Of a DNA stretch of 64,000 nt, positions 9,297 through 17,890 are shown piece by piece. The stretch lies in contig JAYOIK010000011.1 in assembly GCA_038118725.1 (NCBI GenBank), forward strand, positions 13,975 to 77,974. Direction: 5' to 3'. Origin of the DNA: JADHLJ01 sp038118725 (GTDB lineage: Bacteria; Pseudomonadota; Alphaproteobacteria; Thalassobaculales; Thalassobaculaceae). How positions within the stretch are numbered: the stretch's first letter is position 1; every line of letters begins with the position of its first letter. Under the pieces are notes generated by a model. That model saw nothing but the letters and a program-made list of their open reading frames with translations. It was not told where the DNA came from and did no database searches. A program made the translations under genes and the position numbers.

Positions 9297-10229
9297 ATGC
9301 TCCAACTGATTATGCGACGCATCGGCATGATGATCTTGATCATGCTCGTGGTCGCGCTGTTGCTATTCATGATCAACGAAGGCGATCCACGGCTGATCGC
9401 GCGCAGTGTCCTCGGACCATACGCGCAGGACGATCAGCTCCAACTCTGGATCGAACAGAACGGCTATGACCGTTCCATGTTCATACGATATTTCGAGTGG
9501 ATAGGACGGGTTCTGACCGGCGATCTCGGCAACTCGATCATCTACAAGCGTCCGGTCAGCGAGATCTTTTGGGATCGGCTCGGCAATACCGGCATTCTAG
9601 CCGGCGTCACCTTCGTGATCATGGTGATCGTCGCCCTGGTGCTCGGCGTGCTGGCCGGCATGAAGGAAGGCTCGCCCCAGGATCGGGTGATCTCGGTTCT
9701 TTCAATCGCCACCACCTCGGTGCCGGAATACGCCAGCGCGGTCATCCTCGCCGGCATCTTCGTGTTCTGGCTCGGCTGGCTCCCCGGCACCTCGTCAATG
9801 ACCTCGGGCTTCAACGTCGTCGAGCTGATCCTGCCGGTGATGGTGCTGACGCTCTATGGTTTCGGCTATATCGCCCGGATGACCCGCGCCTCGATGGCCG
9901 AGGTGATGACCACGCCGTATATCCGCACGGCGGTGCTGAAGGGATTGCCCTACAAGCACATCATCATGAGACACGCCCTGCGCAACGCGCTGATCGCGCC
10001 GTTCACGGTGATCATGCTGCAGATCAACTGGCTGCTCTCCGGCGTTGTCGTGACCGAGTTCGCCTTCGGCTACAAGGGCTTCGGCGCCTTGCTCCTAGAA
10101 GCGGCGCTGCGCCGGGATATCTTCGTGATCGAGGCTTGCGGTATCGCCGCCGTCTTCGTCGCGGTCTTCACGCAAACCATCGGTGACCTCGGGTACACGT
10201 ATCTGAACCCGAGAATCCGGTTCAAGTAG
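9297..10229 (+). CDS. Peptide-type ABC transporter permease (DppB/OppB family)
   Basis: A ~310-residue inner-membrane permease with six predicted membrane segments. The first is LIMRRIGMMILIMLVVALLL, typical of the DppB N terminus. It carries the family signature for ATPase contact around TPYIRTAVLKGLPYKHIIMRHALRNALI (residues ~205-235). I chose the ATG at 9297 because GGAAG lies six bases upstream; an in-frame ATG at 9276 adds seven residues but has weaker spacing. It pairs with the DppC-type permease 12 bases downstream to form the translocation channel. Confidence 0.92.
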   Translation: MLQLIMRRIGMMILIMLVVALLLFMINEGDPRLIARSVLGPYAQDDQLQLWIEQNGYDRSMFIRYFEWIGRVLTGDLGNSIIYKRPVSEIFWDRLGNTGILAGVTFVIMVIVALVLGVLAGMKEGSPQDRVISVLSIATTSVPEYASAVILAGIFVFWLGWLPGTSSMTSGFNVVELILPVMVLTLYGFGYIARMTRASMAEVMTTPYIRTAVLKGLPYKHIIMRHALRNALIAPFTVIMLQINWLLSGVVVTEFAFGYKGFGALLLEAALRRDIFVIEACGIAAVFVAVFTQTIGDLGYTYLNPRIRFK

Positions 10230-10241
10230 GGGGAGGCGATC

Positions 10242-11135
10242 ATGACCGATACAACCAATAACGCACCGATCGCCAAGCCGGACTCCATGCTGGTGTCGGC
10301 GCTCAAATCGATCGCGCTCCTGAGGGAGAGCCCGGTAGGGACCATCGGCGGGCTGATCGTGCTGATGTTCGTGGTACTGGCGGTCTTCGCGCCGGTCCTC
10401 GCGCCCTTCGATCCGAACGCGCCGCTGCTGCCCTTCGCCTTCCCCGGTTCCGAGGCTCCGGATGGCGGTATCTTCCTGTTCGGCACCGACCATCTTGGCC
10501 GCGATATCCTTTCGCGGATCATCTGGGGCGGACAGAGGGTGCTGTTCTACGCGACACTGGCGACGGTCAGCGCCTATATCGTCGGTATCCTGATGGGGCT
10601 CGCCGCCGGCTATTTCCGGGGATATCTGGACGAGATCATTTCATTCTTCGCGAACGTGATCCTGTCCTTCCCGATCATGGTGCTCTACGTGCTGATCATC
10701 GCCAATCTCGGCGCGTCCGGCGCGAATATCATCTTCGCGGTGGTCTTCGCCTCCTCGCCCGGGATCATGCGTATCGTGCGCGGCGTGACCATGGATATCG
10801 CCACCCGCGACTACATCGCCGCCGCCCAGACACGGGGCGAGGGCGCCTGGTACATCATGCTGGTGGAAATCCTGCCGAACGCGCGGGGGCCACTGATCGT
10901 CGATTTCTGTCTTCGCATGGGCTACACGACGATCACCATCGGGGCCCTCGGGTTCCTTGGCCTCGGCCTGCCGCCGCCCGACCCGGATTGGGGCGGCATG
11001 ATCACCCAGACCCGTTCCTTCGTGACCGGCGGCTTCCCCTATATGGCGATCTTCCCCGCCTGCGCGGTGTCGTTGCTGGTTCTTGGTTTCAACCTGCTGG
11101 CCGATGGCCTGCGCGAAGTGTCCTTGCGGGACTAG
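10242..11135 (+). CDS. Peptide-type ABC transporter permease (DppC/OppC family)
   Basis: A 297-residue permease with the OppC_N segment at the start (SPVGTIGGLIVLMFVVLAVFAP) and the family block PFGTDHLGRDILSRIIWGG-like sequence at residues ~80-100. The EAA loop is in ATRDYIAAAQTRGEGAWYIMLVEILPN, followed by GALGFLGLGLPPPDPDWGGM, which is diagnostic for this family. It follows the DppB-like gene by 12 bases and precedes the ATPase gene by nine. It is the second half of the membrane channel. Confidence 0.93.
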   Translation: MTDTTNNAPIAKPDSMLVSALKSIALLRESPVGTIGGLIVLMFVVLAVFAPVLAPFDPNAPLLPFAFPGSEAPDGGIFLFGTDHLGRDILSRIIWGGQRVLFYATLATVSAYIVGILMGLAAGYFRGYLDEIISFFANVILSFPIMVLYVLIIANLGASGANIIFAVVFASSPGIMRIVRGVTMDIATRDYIAAAQTRGEGAWYIMLVEILPNARGPLIVDFCLRMGYTTITIGALGFLGLGLPPPDPDWGGMITQTRSFVTGGFPYMAIFPACAVSLLVLGFNLLADGLREVSLRD

Positions 11136-11144
11136 GAGGTTAGG

Positions 11145-13253
11145 ATGTCCGATCAAGACGAAACTCCAGTCCTCGAGATCACGGGGCTGAGACTGAGCTA
11201 CTACACGCGGGCTGGCGAGATTCCGGCGGTCATGGATTTCGATCTCAGGATCGCCAAGGGAGAATCGGTCGGCCTGGTCGGCGAGTCCGGCTGCGGCAAG
11301 TCGACCGTGGCCAACGGCATCATGCGCTACATGGGCAATAACGGCGGAATCGTCGGCGGCACCATCAAGTTCAAGGGCCGCGACATGGCCGAGATGTCCG
11401 AGGAAGAGGTTCGCCGTCTACGCGGCAAGGACATCGCCATGATCTATCAGGAGCCGATGGCCTCGCTCAACCCGAGCCTGACCATCGGACAACAGCTGAT
11501 GGAAGTGCCGATGAACCACGAGGGCGGGAGCGCCGAGGAAGCCCATCAACGGTCCTTCGACATGCTCAAGGCGGTGCATATTCCTGACCCGCAACGCCTG
11601 ATGGACTCCTATCCCCATCAGGTTTCCGGCGGACAGCAGCAGCGCGTGGTGATCGCCATGGCCCTGCTCTCGAAGCCCGCGTTGCTATTGCTGGACGAAC
11701 CGACGACGGCGCTGGACGTGACGGTCGAGGCCGGCATCGTCGAGTTGATCGCCGAGCTAAGCAAGGAGACCGGCACCTCGCTGCTGTACATCTCCCATAA
11801 CCTTGGGCTGATGCTCGAGGTGTGCGATCGGATCTGCGTGATGTATTCGGGCGAGGTGGTCGAGGAAGGCCACATCGACTCGATCTTCTCCTGGCCGACG
11901 CACCCCTATACCCATGGGTTGTTCGGCTGCATTCCCTTGCCGCACGCGGATAAGAACGCGCGGCCGCTGACCGCGATCAAGGGGCAGTTGCCGCTTCCTC
12001 ATCAGCGCCCGAAAGGGTGCTATTTCGGGCCGCGCTGTGAGTTCTTCAAACCCGGCACCTGCGACCAGGAGCAGATTTCCATGGCCGCAGTTCACACCGA
12101 TGACGACCCGGCGCATCGGGTGCGCTGCGCGCGTTGGGAAGAGGTCGACCCGGGCAGTTTCGTGGCCGAGGAGACCGCCAAGCGCGAGGTCATCCCGGTC
12201 GGCGAGACAGTCCTCGAGGTCAAGGAGATGCGCAAGTATTACGAGGTCAAGGACAGCTCGCTCGCCGCGCTTTTCTCCGGCGGCGAGGTGAAGCAGGTCA
12301 AGGCGAACGAGAGCATCAGCTTCCGCGCCGGTGAAGGCGAGACCGTGGCCATCGTCGGCGAGTCCGGCTGCGGCAAGTCGACCTTCGCCAAGGTTTTGAT
12401 GGGGCTGGAAACCGCTACCGAGGGAGAGGTCAATCTCAGCGGAACCAATCTCGGCGAGATCGCGGTCGGAGACCGCACGCCGGAGCAGCTGGCCTCGTTG
12501 CAGATGGTGTTCCAGAATCCGAATGACACGCTCAACCCGTCACACACGATCGGTTATCAGATCGGGCGGGTGATCAAACGGTTCGGCATCGAGTCCGATC
12601 CAGCGAAGATTCAGGAGCGGGTCTTCCAGTTGCTGGATACCGTCAAACTTCCCAGGGCCTTCGCCAATCGCAAGCCTCGACAGCTCTCCGGCGGTCAGAA
12701 ACAGCGGATCGGCATTGCCCGGGCCTTCGCCGGTAACCCGAAAACCGTTATCGCGGACGAGCCGATTTCGGCGCTCGACGTGTCGGTGGCGGCGGCGGTG
12801 ACCGAGCTGCTGATGGATATCCAGCGAGAGCACCGCACGACCCTGCTGTTCATCAGCCATGATCTCTCCGCGGTGCGCTATCTCGCGGACCGGGTGGTGG
12901 TCATGTATCTGGGTCAAATCATGGAGCGGGGCTCGACCGACGAGGTCTTCTCCCCGCCATACCATCCCTATACCGAGGCGCTCTTGTCGGCGGTGCCGAT
13001 CGCGGATCCGAAGGTGGAAAAGCGGCGGATCGTCCTGGAAGGCAACCTGCCGAGCCCGCTCAACCCGCCCAAGGGATGTCCGTTCTCGACGCGTTGCCCG
13101 CGCAAGGTCGGCGCGATCTGCGATAACGAGGTGCCTCCGGTACAATTCGCCGGCGATCGCCACGCCATCGCCTGCCACATCGACCTTGAGGAGCTGCGCA
13201 AGGTCGAGCCGGTGATCACCATTCCGGATCGGGACATGGACGCCGCTGACTGA
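11145..13253 (+). CDS. Dual ATP-binding protein of peptide-type ABC transporter (DppD-DppF fusion)
   Basis: A 702-residue protein with two full ABC ATPase domains. Each has a Walker A (GESGCGKST at about residues 46 and 404), a signature (SGGQQQRVVIA and SGGQKQRIGIA), a Walker B (LLLDEPTTALD and VIADEPISALD) and an H-loop (ISHN, ISHD). Each half ends with the oligopeptide/dipeptide C-terminal segment holding paired cysteines (GCYFGPRC; GCPFSTRC). Most transporters of this class encode the two ATPases separately; fused versions such as GsiA are known. It energises uptake with the two preceding permeases and is likely the last transporter gene of the operon. Confidence 0.94.
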   Translation: MSDQDETPVLEITGLRLSYYTRAGEIPAVMDFDLRIAKGESVGLVGESGCGKSTVANGIMRYMGNNGGIVGGTIKFKGRDMAEMSEEEVRRLRGKDIAMIYQEPMASLNPSLTIGQQLMEVPMNHEGGSAEEAHQRSFDMLKAVHIPDPQRLMDSYPHQVSGGQQQRVVIAMALLSKPALLLLDEPTTALDVTVEAGIVELIAELSKETGTSLLYISHNLGLMLEVCDRICVMYSGEVVEEGHIDSIFSWPTHPYTHGLFGCIPLPHADKNARPLTAIKGQLPLPHQRPKGCYFGPRCEFFKPGTCDQEQISMAAVHTDDDPAHRVRCARWEEVDPGSFVAEETAKREVIPVGETVLEVKEMRKYYEVKDSSLAALFSGGEVKQVKANESISFRAGEGETVAIVGESGCGKSTFAKVLMGLETATEGEVNLSGTNLGEIAVGDRTPEQLASLQMVFQNPNDTLNPSHTIGYQIGRVIKRFGIESDPAKIQERVFQLLDTVKLPRAFANRKPRQLSGGQKQRIGIARAFAGNPKTVIADEPISALDVSVAAAVTELLMDIQREHRTTLLFISHDLSAVRYLADRVVVMYLGQIMERGSTDEVFSPPYHPYTEALLSAVPIADPKVEKRRIVLEGNLPSPLNPPKGCPFSTRCPRKVGAICDNEVPPVQFAGDRHAIACHIDLEELRKVEPVITIPDRDMDAAD

Positions 13254-13360
13254 CATCGGGCGCCGGTCCATCTCCGGCGATCCAATGCGTGATTTGTCGT
13301 ACCCTTTCGATTGTTGTGGGGGACGTTGGTCGCCTACGCTCGGTTCAATTCGGTAAGCAA

Positions 13361-13457
13361 GACCCTTCGAGACGATGCTCCGCATCTCCTCGGGGTGAGA
13401 CCTTATGGCAAAAGGGCGCTCACCCTGAGGAGCCACGGAGTGGCGTCTCGAAGGGTC
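13361..13457. repeat. Compound palindromic intergenic repeat (two inverted ~39-bp units)
   Basis: A 14-bp perfect inverted repeat (GACCCTTCGAGACG at 13361-13374 and its complement at 13444-13457) encloses a second pair (13386-13399 and 13419-13432, one mismatch). Each half also has its own mini-hairpin (ATGC-tcc-GCAT; CCAC-gga-GTGG). The structure therefore reads as two ~39-bp units in head-to-head orientation with a 19-base spacer. Similar CCTTCGAGACG...CCTCAGGGTGAGG palindromes are widespread in intergenic regions of Alphaproteobacteria. It lies between the ABC operon and an SDR gene and may act as a transcript-end or mobile palindromic element. Confidence 0.85.
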
Positions 13458-13504
13458 CTTTCCGCCCTGAAATGGGTTAAGTGCCTAGCCAAGGAGAACC
13501 TGCC

Positions 13505-14272
13505 ATGCGCTTTGAGAACAAGGTCGCGCTGATCACGGCGGCGGCGAGCGGGATTGGCCGCGCGACCGCGGATATCATCGCGCGCGAAGGCGGCACGGTA
13601 ATCGCCGTCGACGTCAATGACGAGCGCCTGGAAGCGATGGTGACCGAGATCACCGGCGCCGGCGGCAAGGCGGCGGTCTATAATACCGACGCCACCGACC
13701 GGGACGCGGTGAACGGGACCATCGCCGGCGTGATGGAGCATCACGGACGTATCGACATTCTGGTCAACGCCGTCGGCGGTAGCACCATCATCGCCAATGC
13801 CGCCGCGCCCACGGACGCGCTCACGCTCGAGGAATGGCAGGCGATAAACGGGTTCAATCTCGACGGCATGTTCCTGTTCTGCAAGGCGGTGATCCCAATC
13901 ATGAAGCAACAGGGCGGCGGCAAGATCGTCAATCTCGCCTCGATCGCCGGGCGCGGCATGAGCGACGCCAGCAGCAGCGCCTACGCCACCGCCAAGGGCG
14001 GAGTGATCGCCTTCACCAAGAAGGTTGGCCGCGAGCTCGGCCCCTTCGGCATCAATGTCAACGCGATCGCGCCGAACATGACCCTGACCGAGCGTATCCG
14101 CCCGCGTTTCGAGCAACGCAGCCCGGATGATCAGGCCGCCGCGATCGAGGGCATCCCACTGCGTCGCATGGCCGAGGCGGTTGACCAGGCCCGCGTGGTC
14201 TGCTTCCTGGCCTCGTCCGACGCGGACTATGTCACCGGCCAGACCATCGATGTCTCCGGCGGGCTGATTTGA
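13505..14272 (+). CDS. SDR family oxidoreductase
   Basis: A 255-residue short-chain dehydrogenase. AAGGAG eight bases before the ATG at 13505 decides the start. The cofactor loop reads TAAASGIG rather than the usual TGxxxGIG, so the first glycine is replaced by alanine. The rest is normal: VNAVGG, NLASIAGRG and YATAK for the catalytic residues, and DVSGGLI at the end. It is followed by a CoA-transferase 33 bases later, so it may act on an acyl or hydroxyacyl compound, perhaps one derived from material imported by the upstream ABC system. This link is inference. Confidence 0.9.
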   Translation: MRFENKVALITAAASGIGRATADIIAREGGTVIAVDVNDERLEAMVTEITGAGGKAAVYNTDATDRDAVNGTIAGVMEHHGRIDILVNAVGGSTIIANAAAPTDALTLEEWQAINGFNLDGMFLFCKAVIPIMKQQGGGKIVNLASIAGRGMSDASSSAYATAKGGVIAFTKKVGRELGPFGINVNAIAPNMTLTERIRPRFEQRSPDDQAAAIEGIPLRRMAEAVDQARVVCFLASSDADYVTGQTIDVSGGLI

Positions 14273-14305
14273 GGTGACGGCGGTCCTTCCGACGGGAGGT
14301 TTTCC

Positions 14306-15439
14306 ATGACCCAGGAAGCGCTTGGCGGACCGCTTGCCGGCGTCAAGGTCATTGAGTTCGGCCAAAACCTCGCCGGGCCCTATTGCGGGCAGATCCTGGC
14401 GTTTCTCGGCGCCGAGGTCGTCAAGATCGAGCGCCCGGAGGGAGATGACGCGCGGCGTTGGGGCCCGCCCTTCGCGGGCGTGGACGATAACGCCCCCGCG
14501 GTGATTTTCGTCGCTCTCAATCGCGGCAAGAAAAGCAAGGTGATCGACCTGCGGGAGGATGATCAGCGCGATGCACTGATTGATCTGATCGGCGGCGCGG
14601 ACGTGTTCGTACATAACTTGAGAGCCGACGTCCCTAAGCGCTTCGGCTTTGACGCCGAGAGCCTGACGAAGCGGTTCCCGAGGCTGATTCACGCAAATCT
14701 CGGCGCCTTCGGTCACAAGGGGCCTTGGGCGGATCGGCCTGGTTATGAGCCGATCATTCAGGCGGTCGCGGGATTGATGTCGGTAAACGGTGATCCTGTC
14801 GCGCCACCCGCCAGGGTCGGGGTATCGATCATCGATCTTTCGACCGGAATGTGGACCGCGATCGGCATCCTGGCGGCACTGGCCGGGCGGGCGACCAGCG
14901 GCAAGGGCACGATTGTCGACACCTCGCTGTTCGAGACCGGGCTCATGTGGGTGTCGACCCACGCGGCGCAATTCAGCGCCAGCGGTGTTCCCCCGCGACG
15001 GCTGTCCTCGGGGCACCCGTCCCTGGCGCCTTATCAGGCTTTTGAATGCGCGGACGGCCCGCTGATGGTCTGTCCGGGGAATGAAAGGCTGTTCCAGAAG
15101 TTCGCCGAGGCCCTGGGACGCACGGACTGGATCACCGACCCGCGCTATGCCACCAACACGGTGCGGGTGGCCCGCCGCGACGAGGTCAATGCGATGGTCC
15201 AGGAGATCATGAGACAGAAGCCGCGCGCCTATTGGGCCGGCAAGCTCTATGCGCTTGGAGTTCCCAACGGCCCCTTGAACAGCGTTCCCGAAGTGCTTGA
15301 ACTGGCGCAGACCGCCGCGCTCGGCATGATGTTTCAACCCCATGGCGAGGGCGCCGGGCAATATCACGGCCTGCCGATCAGCTTCGATGGGAAACGCGCG
15401 GGTGATTCATCCAAGGCGCCCGGCCTGGGAGAAGACTAG
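14306..15439 (+). CDS. CaiB/BaiF family (class III) CoA-transferase
   Basis: A 377-residue class III CoA-transferase. It shows the standard N terminus LAGVKVIEFGQNLAGPYCGQ, then FLGAEVVKIERPEGDDARRWGPP, and LNRGKKSKVIDL. The catalytic aspartate region is NLRADVPKRFGFDAESLTKRFPRLIHANLGAFG. These enzymes move CoA between carboxylic acids by an acid-anhydride route. GGGAGG lies close before the ATG. It is cotranscribed with the upstream SDR and probably activates a carboxylic acid substrate. The acid cannot be identified from sequence. Confidence 0.93.
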   Translation: MTQEALGGPLAGVKVIEFGQNLAGPYCGQILAFLGAEVVKIERPEGDDARRWGPPFAGVDDNAPAVIFVALNRGKKSKVIDLREDDQRDALIDLIGGADVFVHNLRADVPKRFGFDAESLTKRFPRLIHANLGAFGHKGPWADRPGYEPIIQAVAGLMSVNGDPVAPPARVGVSIIDLSTGMWTAIGILAALAGRATSGKGTIVDTSLFETGLMWVSTHAAQFSASGVPPRRLSSGHPSLAPYQAFECADGPLMVCPGNERLFQKFAEALGRTDWITDPRYATNTVRVARRDEVNAMVQEIMRQKPRAYWAGKLYALGVPNGPLNSVPEVLELAQTAALGMMFQPHGEGAGQYHGLPISFDGKRAGDSSKAPGLGED

Positions 15440-15452
15440 CGCCGAGCGTGGC

Positions 15453-16088
15453 CTAGGCCGCCGCGTTGCCCGCGCGACATGCACGCAACTCCCCTAATGC
15501 CTTGCGAATAATCTCCGTCGCCGACCAGCAGAATAGCCCCGCCATCGCGCCGGCGATAAGCAGGTCGGGAATACCCGACGTCGTTACAAACACCAATCCC
15601 GCCGCCGCCACGACCCCGAGATTGCCCAGCGCGTCGTTACGGCTGCATAGCCAGACCGAGCGGACATTGGCGTCACCGTCCTTGTAGCGGATCAGCAACA
15701 GCACGCTCAGCAGGTTCGCCGCGCAGGCGAGCAAGGCCACGGCTCCCATCATTGTCGCGTTCGGCATGCCGAGGACCAGGACCTGGTATCCGGTCGACCC
15801 CAGGACCCAAAGCCCGATCAGAGCCAACGATACGCCCTTACCGAGCGCCGCCAGGGCCCTGGTCCTGTCGGCTTTTCCGATGGCCCAGAGGCTGATCCCG
15901 TAGGTGACGCTATCCGCGAGGAAGTCGAGCGCGTCGGCCTTCAAGGCCTGGGATCCGGCATGGTGTCCGGCGAGCATCTCGACTCCGAACATCACCGCGT
16001 TGATCGCGATCACACACCACAGGATCCGCCTATAACGCACGGACATGCCATCGAAAACCGCCTTCTCGTGTCCGCAACATCCACTCAT
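15453..16088 (-). CDS. Cation transporter of the cation diffusion facilitator family
   Basis: A 211-residue inner-membrane protein with about six membrane helices and no long cytoplasmic C-terminal domain. The N terminus has a Cys-Cys-His cluster (SGCCGHE). The usual HxxxD metal site is altered: helix 2 has D55-x3-D59 (ALDFLAD) and helix 5 has C148-S-R-N-D152. This matches a small CDF subfamily recognised by the SVWLCSRND block and often found beside MerR-type regulators. Export of a divalent heavy metal such as Zn, Cd or Pb is likely. A MerR-type promoter lies directly upstream, so expression should be metal-induced. Confidence 0.88.
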   Translation of the reverse strand: MSGCCGHEKAVFDGMSVRYRRILWCVIAINAVMFGVEMLAGHHAGSQALKADALDFLADSVTYGISLWAIGKADRTRALAALGKGVSLALIGLWVLGSTGYQVLVLGMPNATMMGAVALLACAANLLSVLLLIRYKDGDANVRSVWLCSRNDALGNLGVVAAAGLVFVTTSGIPDLLIAGAMAGLFCWSATEIIRKALGELRACRAGNAAA

Positions 16089-16127
16089 CGCCCAGCCCTT
16101 CGGTCATCTTCGGCATCGTCGTGGGCG

Positions 16128-16158
16128 ATGATGAGACCTATAGTAACTATAGGTTCAA
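16128..16158 (-). promoter_or_regulatory. MerR-type promoter/operator for the cation transporter gene
   Basis: On the minus strand, TTGAAC (-35, 16158-16153) and CATCAT (-10, 16133-16128) are separated by 19 bases, the over-long spacer that MerR regulators act on. The spacer holds a near-complete perfect dyad, ACCTATAG-TAA-CTATAGGT (16136-16154). The core CTATAGTAACTATAG closely resembles known PbrR/CadR operators. The transcript would start near 16121 and reach the transporter ATG at 16088. Confidence 0.88.
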
Positions 16159-16170
16159 GGGAGAAAATCG

Positions 16171-16605
16171 ATGACCATGCATCACCCCATCGGCGAGGCG
16201 GCGAGGCGCTCCGGCTGCACGGTGCAGACAATCCGCTACTACGAACGGATCGGCCTGGTGGCGCCTCCTATCCGCACGCTCGGGAATCAGCGGGTTTATG
16301 ACAGCGACGCGGTAGCCCGTCTGGGTTTCATACGCCATGCCCGGACCCTCGGCTTCAAGCTCGACGCGGTTCGTGAGTTACTCGAGTTGTCGGCCAACGA
16401 GAAACGCACCTGCGAGGAGATCGACGCCATCGCGACAACGCATCTGGAAGCGGTGCGCGAACGGATCGCGGGTTTGCGTTTGTTGGAGACGGAGTTAACG
16501 CGGATGGTGGACGCGTGCGCCCACCAGACCGTGGCGGAATGTCGCGTGGTTCAGGCTCTGTCGGACCATGCGCTTTGTGAAACGGATCACCCGCCGGTCG
16601 CGTGA
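16171..16605 (+). CDS. MerR family heavy-metal-responsive regulator (CadR/PbrR/ZntR-like)
   Basis: A 144-residue MerR protein. The winged-helix domain is clear (IGEAARRSGCTVQTIRYYERIGL, residues 7-29), followed by the family block GFIRHARTLGFKLDAVRELL and a dimerisation coiled coil. The metal-binding cysteines fit the Zn/Cd/Pb group: C81 at the start of the coiled coil, then C116 and C124 in the C-terminal loop, and C136 near the end. GGGAG lies eight bases before the ATG. It is divergent from the cation transporter and should bind the dyad between them. Confidence 0.92.
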   Translation: MTMHHPIGEAARRSGCTVQTIRYYERIGLVAPPIRTLGNQRVYDSDAVARLGFIRHARTLGFKLDAVRELLELSANEKRTCEEIDAIATTHLEAVRERIAGLRLLETELTRMVDACAHQTVAECRVVQALSDHALCETDHPPVA

Positions 16606-16631
16606 CGCCGCGACACAAGCACCATAAAAGC

Positions 16632-16859
16632 CTAGCGCCCGACCTCGTCGTCGTAGCCTCGGCGGGAACTGAAGAAGATCAACACCATGAGACCGCCGCC
16701 GATGACCAAGCTGGCGCCCGCGCCGAGTATCAGCGCCAAGGTTCCGTGAAAACCGATATCGGCGTCCGCGCCCTCATGAAACCAGATATCCCAGGCCCCA
16801 TAAATCGCCGCCACGAGCATGGCGCCGAGTACGACGAACAACAAAAGAACCTGTTTCAT
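16632..16859 (-). CDS. Small hypothetical membrane protein with two membrane segments
   Basis: A 75-residue protein starting at MKQVLLLFVVLG. GGAGCGGGGCC just before this ATG makes it a better start than an ATG 17 codons upstream. It has one hydrophobic segment at residues ~2-22 and a second at ~38-60, joined by an acidic/His loop (WDIWFHEGADADIGFHG), and a short basic-acidic tail. I do not recognise a named family, though similar short proteins occur in related bacteria. It stands alone between a MerR gene and a divergent dioxygenase. Confidence 0.7.
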   Translation of the reverse strand: MKQVLLLFVVLGAMLVAAIYGAWDIWFHEGADADIGFHGTLALILGAGASLVIGGGLMVLIFFSSRRGYDDEVGR

Positions 16860-16996
16860 GGCCCCGCTCCAATCCGTTCCGAGCCTGCCATATGGGCGGC
16901 CCGGGGCCAAGAAGAACCCATGCGCGACATTTTGACCGTTCGGTAGTAAAACAGGTTGGAAACGTATTCTCGCCGCTTGGACGATTGGGGACAGCC

Positions 16997-17887
16997 ATGC
17001 CGAACGCCCTCACCCAGGAACAGATCGACGCCTATAACCGCGACGGATATCTCGTGGTCGAAAACGCCGTGACGGACGACCAGTTGACTCGCCTGCGCGC
17101 GGAGATGACGGCGTGGGTCGAGGAGAGCCGCGAACATTCCGAGCCCTACGGTCCGCCGACCATCGATGGCCGCGCGCGCTTCGACATGGGAACCGAGCAC
17201 ACGGCCGAGCGACCGGCGCTGCGCCGGGTCAACAACCCCTCGGATATCTCGGATACCTATTACGAGGTCATGTCCGATGCGCGGACCGTCGATCTGGTTG
17301 CCGATCTGGTCGGCCCCAACGTCAAATTCCATCACTGCAAGATCAATCAGAAGTGCCCCGGCGCCAATACGACCGTCCACTACCACCAGGACTTTGCCTT
17401 CACGCCGCATTGCAACGATGACGTGGTCACCGCGTTGCTGATGCTCGACGACGTGACCACCGAGAACGGTTGTTTGATGGTGGTGCCTGGTAGCCACAAG
17501 GGGCCGATGTACTCGCTATTCGAGGGCGACACCTTCGTAGGCAAGGTGGATGACGAGACCGAGGCGGCGTTGCGGGACCGGCAAATCCCGATCACCGGCC
17601 CGGCGGGCTCGGTATGTCTGATGCACACTCGTCTGGCGCATGGCTCGGCCCCGAACGCCTCGGAACGGCCACGCGGGCTTTACATCTGCGTCTATACCGC
17701 CGCCGATGCCGTGCCCTTGGCGCGCAACCCCATGGCCAATCCCAACGAGGGCCTGATCCTTCGGGGCGAGGCCAGCCTGTCTGCGCGGATGATAGATTTC
17801 CAGGTGGAGTTGCCGAAGCAACCGAAGTCGGCGTCCTTCTTCACTGTCCAGGGTCAGGATTCGGCCACGACCGAGGCGGCGGAATAG
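16997..17887 (+). CDS. Phytanoyl-CoA dioxygenase (PhyH) family protein
   Basis: A 296-residue Fe(II)/2-oxoglutarate-dependent dioxygenase. The start at 16997 is preceded by GGGGACAGCC. The iron triad is visible as H130-x-D132 (VHYHQDFAF) and H215 (RLAHGSAPN), with R226 as the likely 2-oxoglutarate ligand. LDDVTTENGCLMVVPGSHKG is the characteristic PhyH core. Relatives hydroxylate acyl-CoAs, ectoine, or other small molecules. The gene ends three bases from the convergent crotonase gene. The substrate is not evident. Confidence 0.9.
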   Translation: MPNALTQEQIDAYNRDGYLVVENAVTDDQLTRLRAEMTAWVEESREHSEPYGPPTIDGRARFDMGTEHTAERPALRRVNNPSDISDTYYEVMSDARTVDLVADLVGPNVKFHHCKINQKCPGANTTVHYHQDFAFTPHCNDDVVTALLMLDDVTTENGCLMVVPGSHKGPMYSLFEGDTFVGKVDDETEAALRDRQIPITGPAGSVCLMHTRLAHGSAPNASERPRGLYICVYTAADAVPLARNPMANPNEGLILRGEASLSARMIDFQVELPKQPKSASFFTVQGQDSATTEAAE

Positions 17888-17890
17888 CTG

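Noticed and set aside
13261..13279. Hairpin CGCCGG/CCGGCG just after the fused ATPase gene as a terminator
   Set aside because: Only six base pairs with no T-run; the compound palindrome at 13361-13457 is a better transcript-end candidate.
13403..15367. A 654-codon open frame on the minus strand
   Set aside because: It runs opposite to a clear SDR and a clear CaiB-type CoA-transferase, and its product has no recognisable motif.
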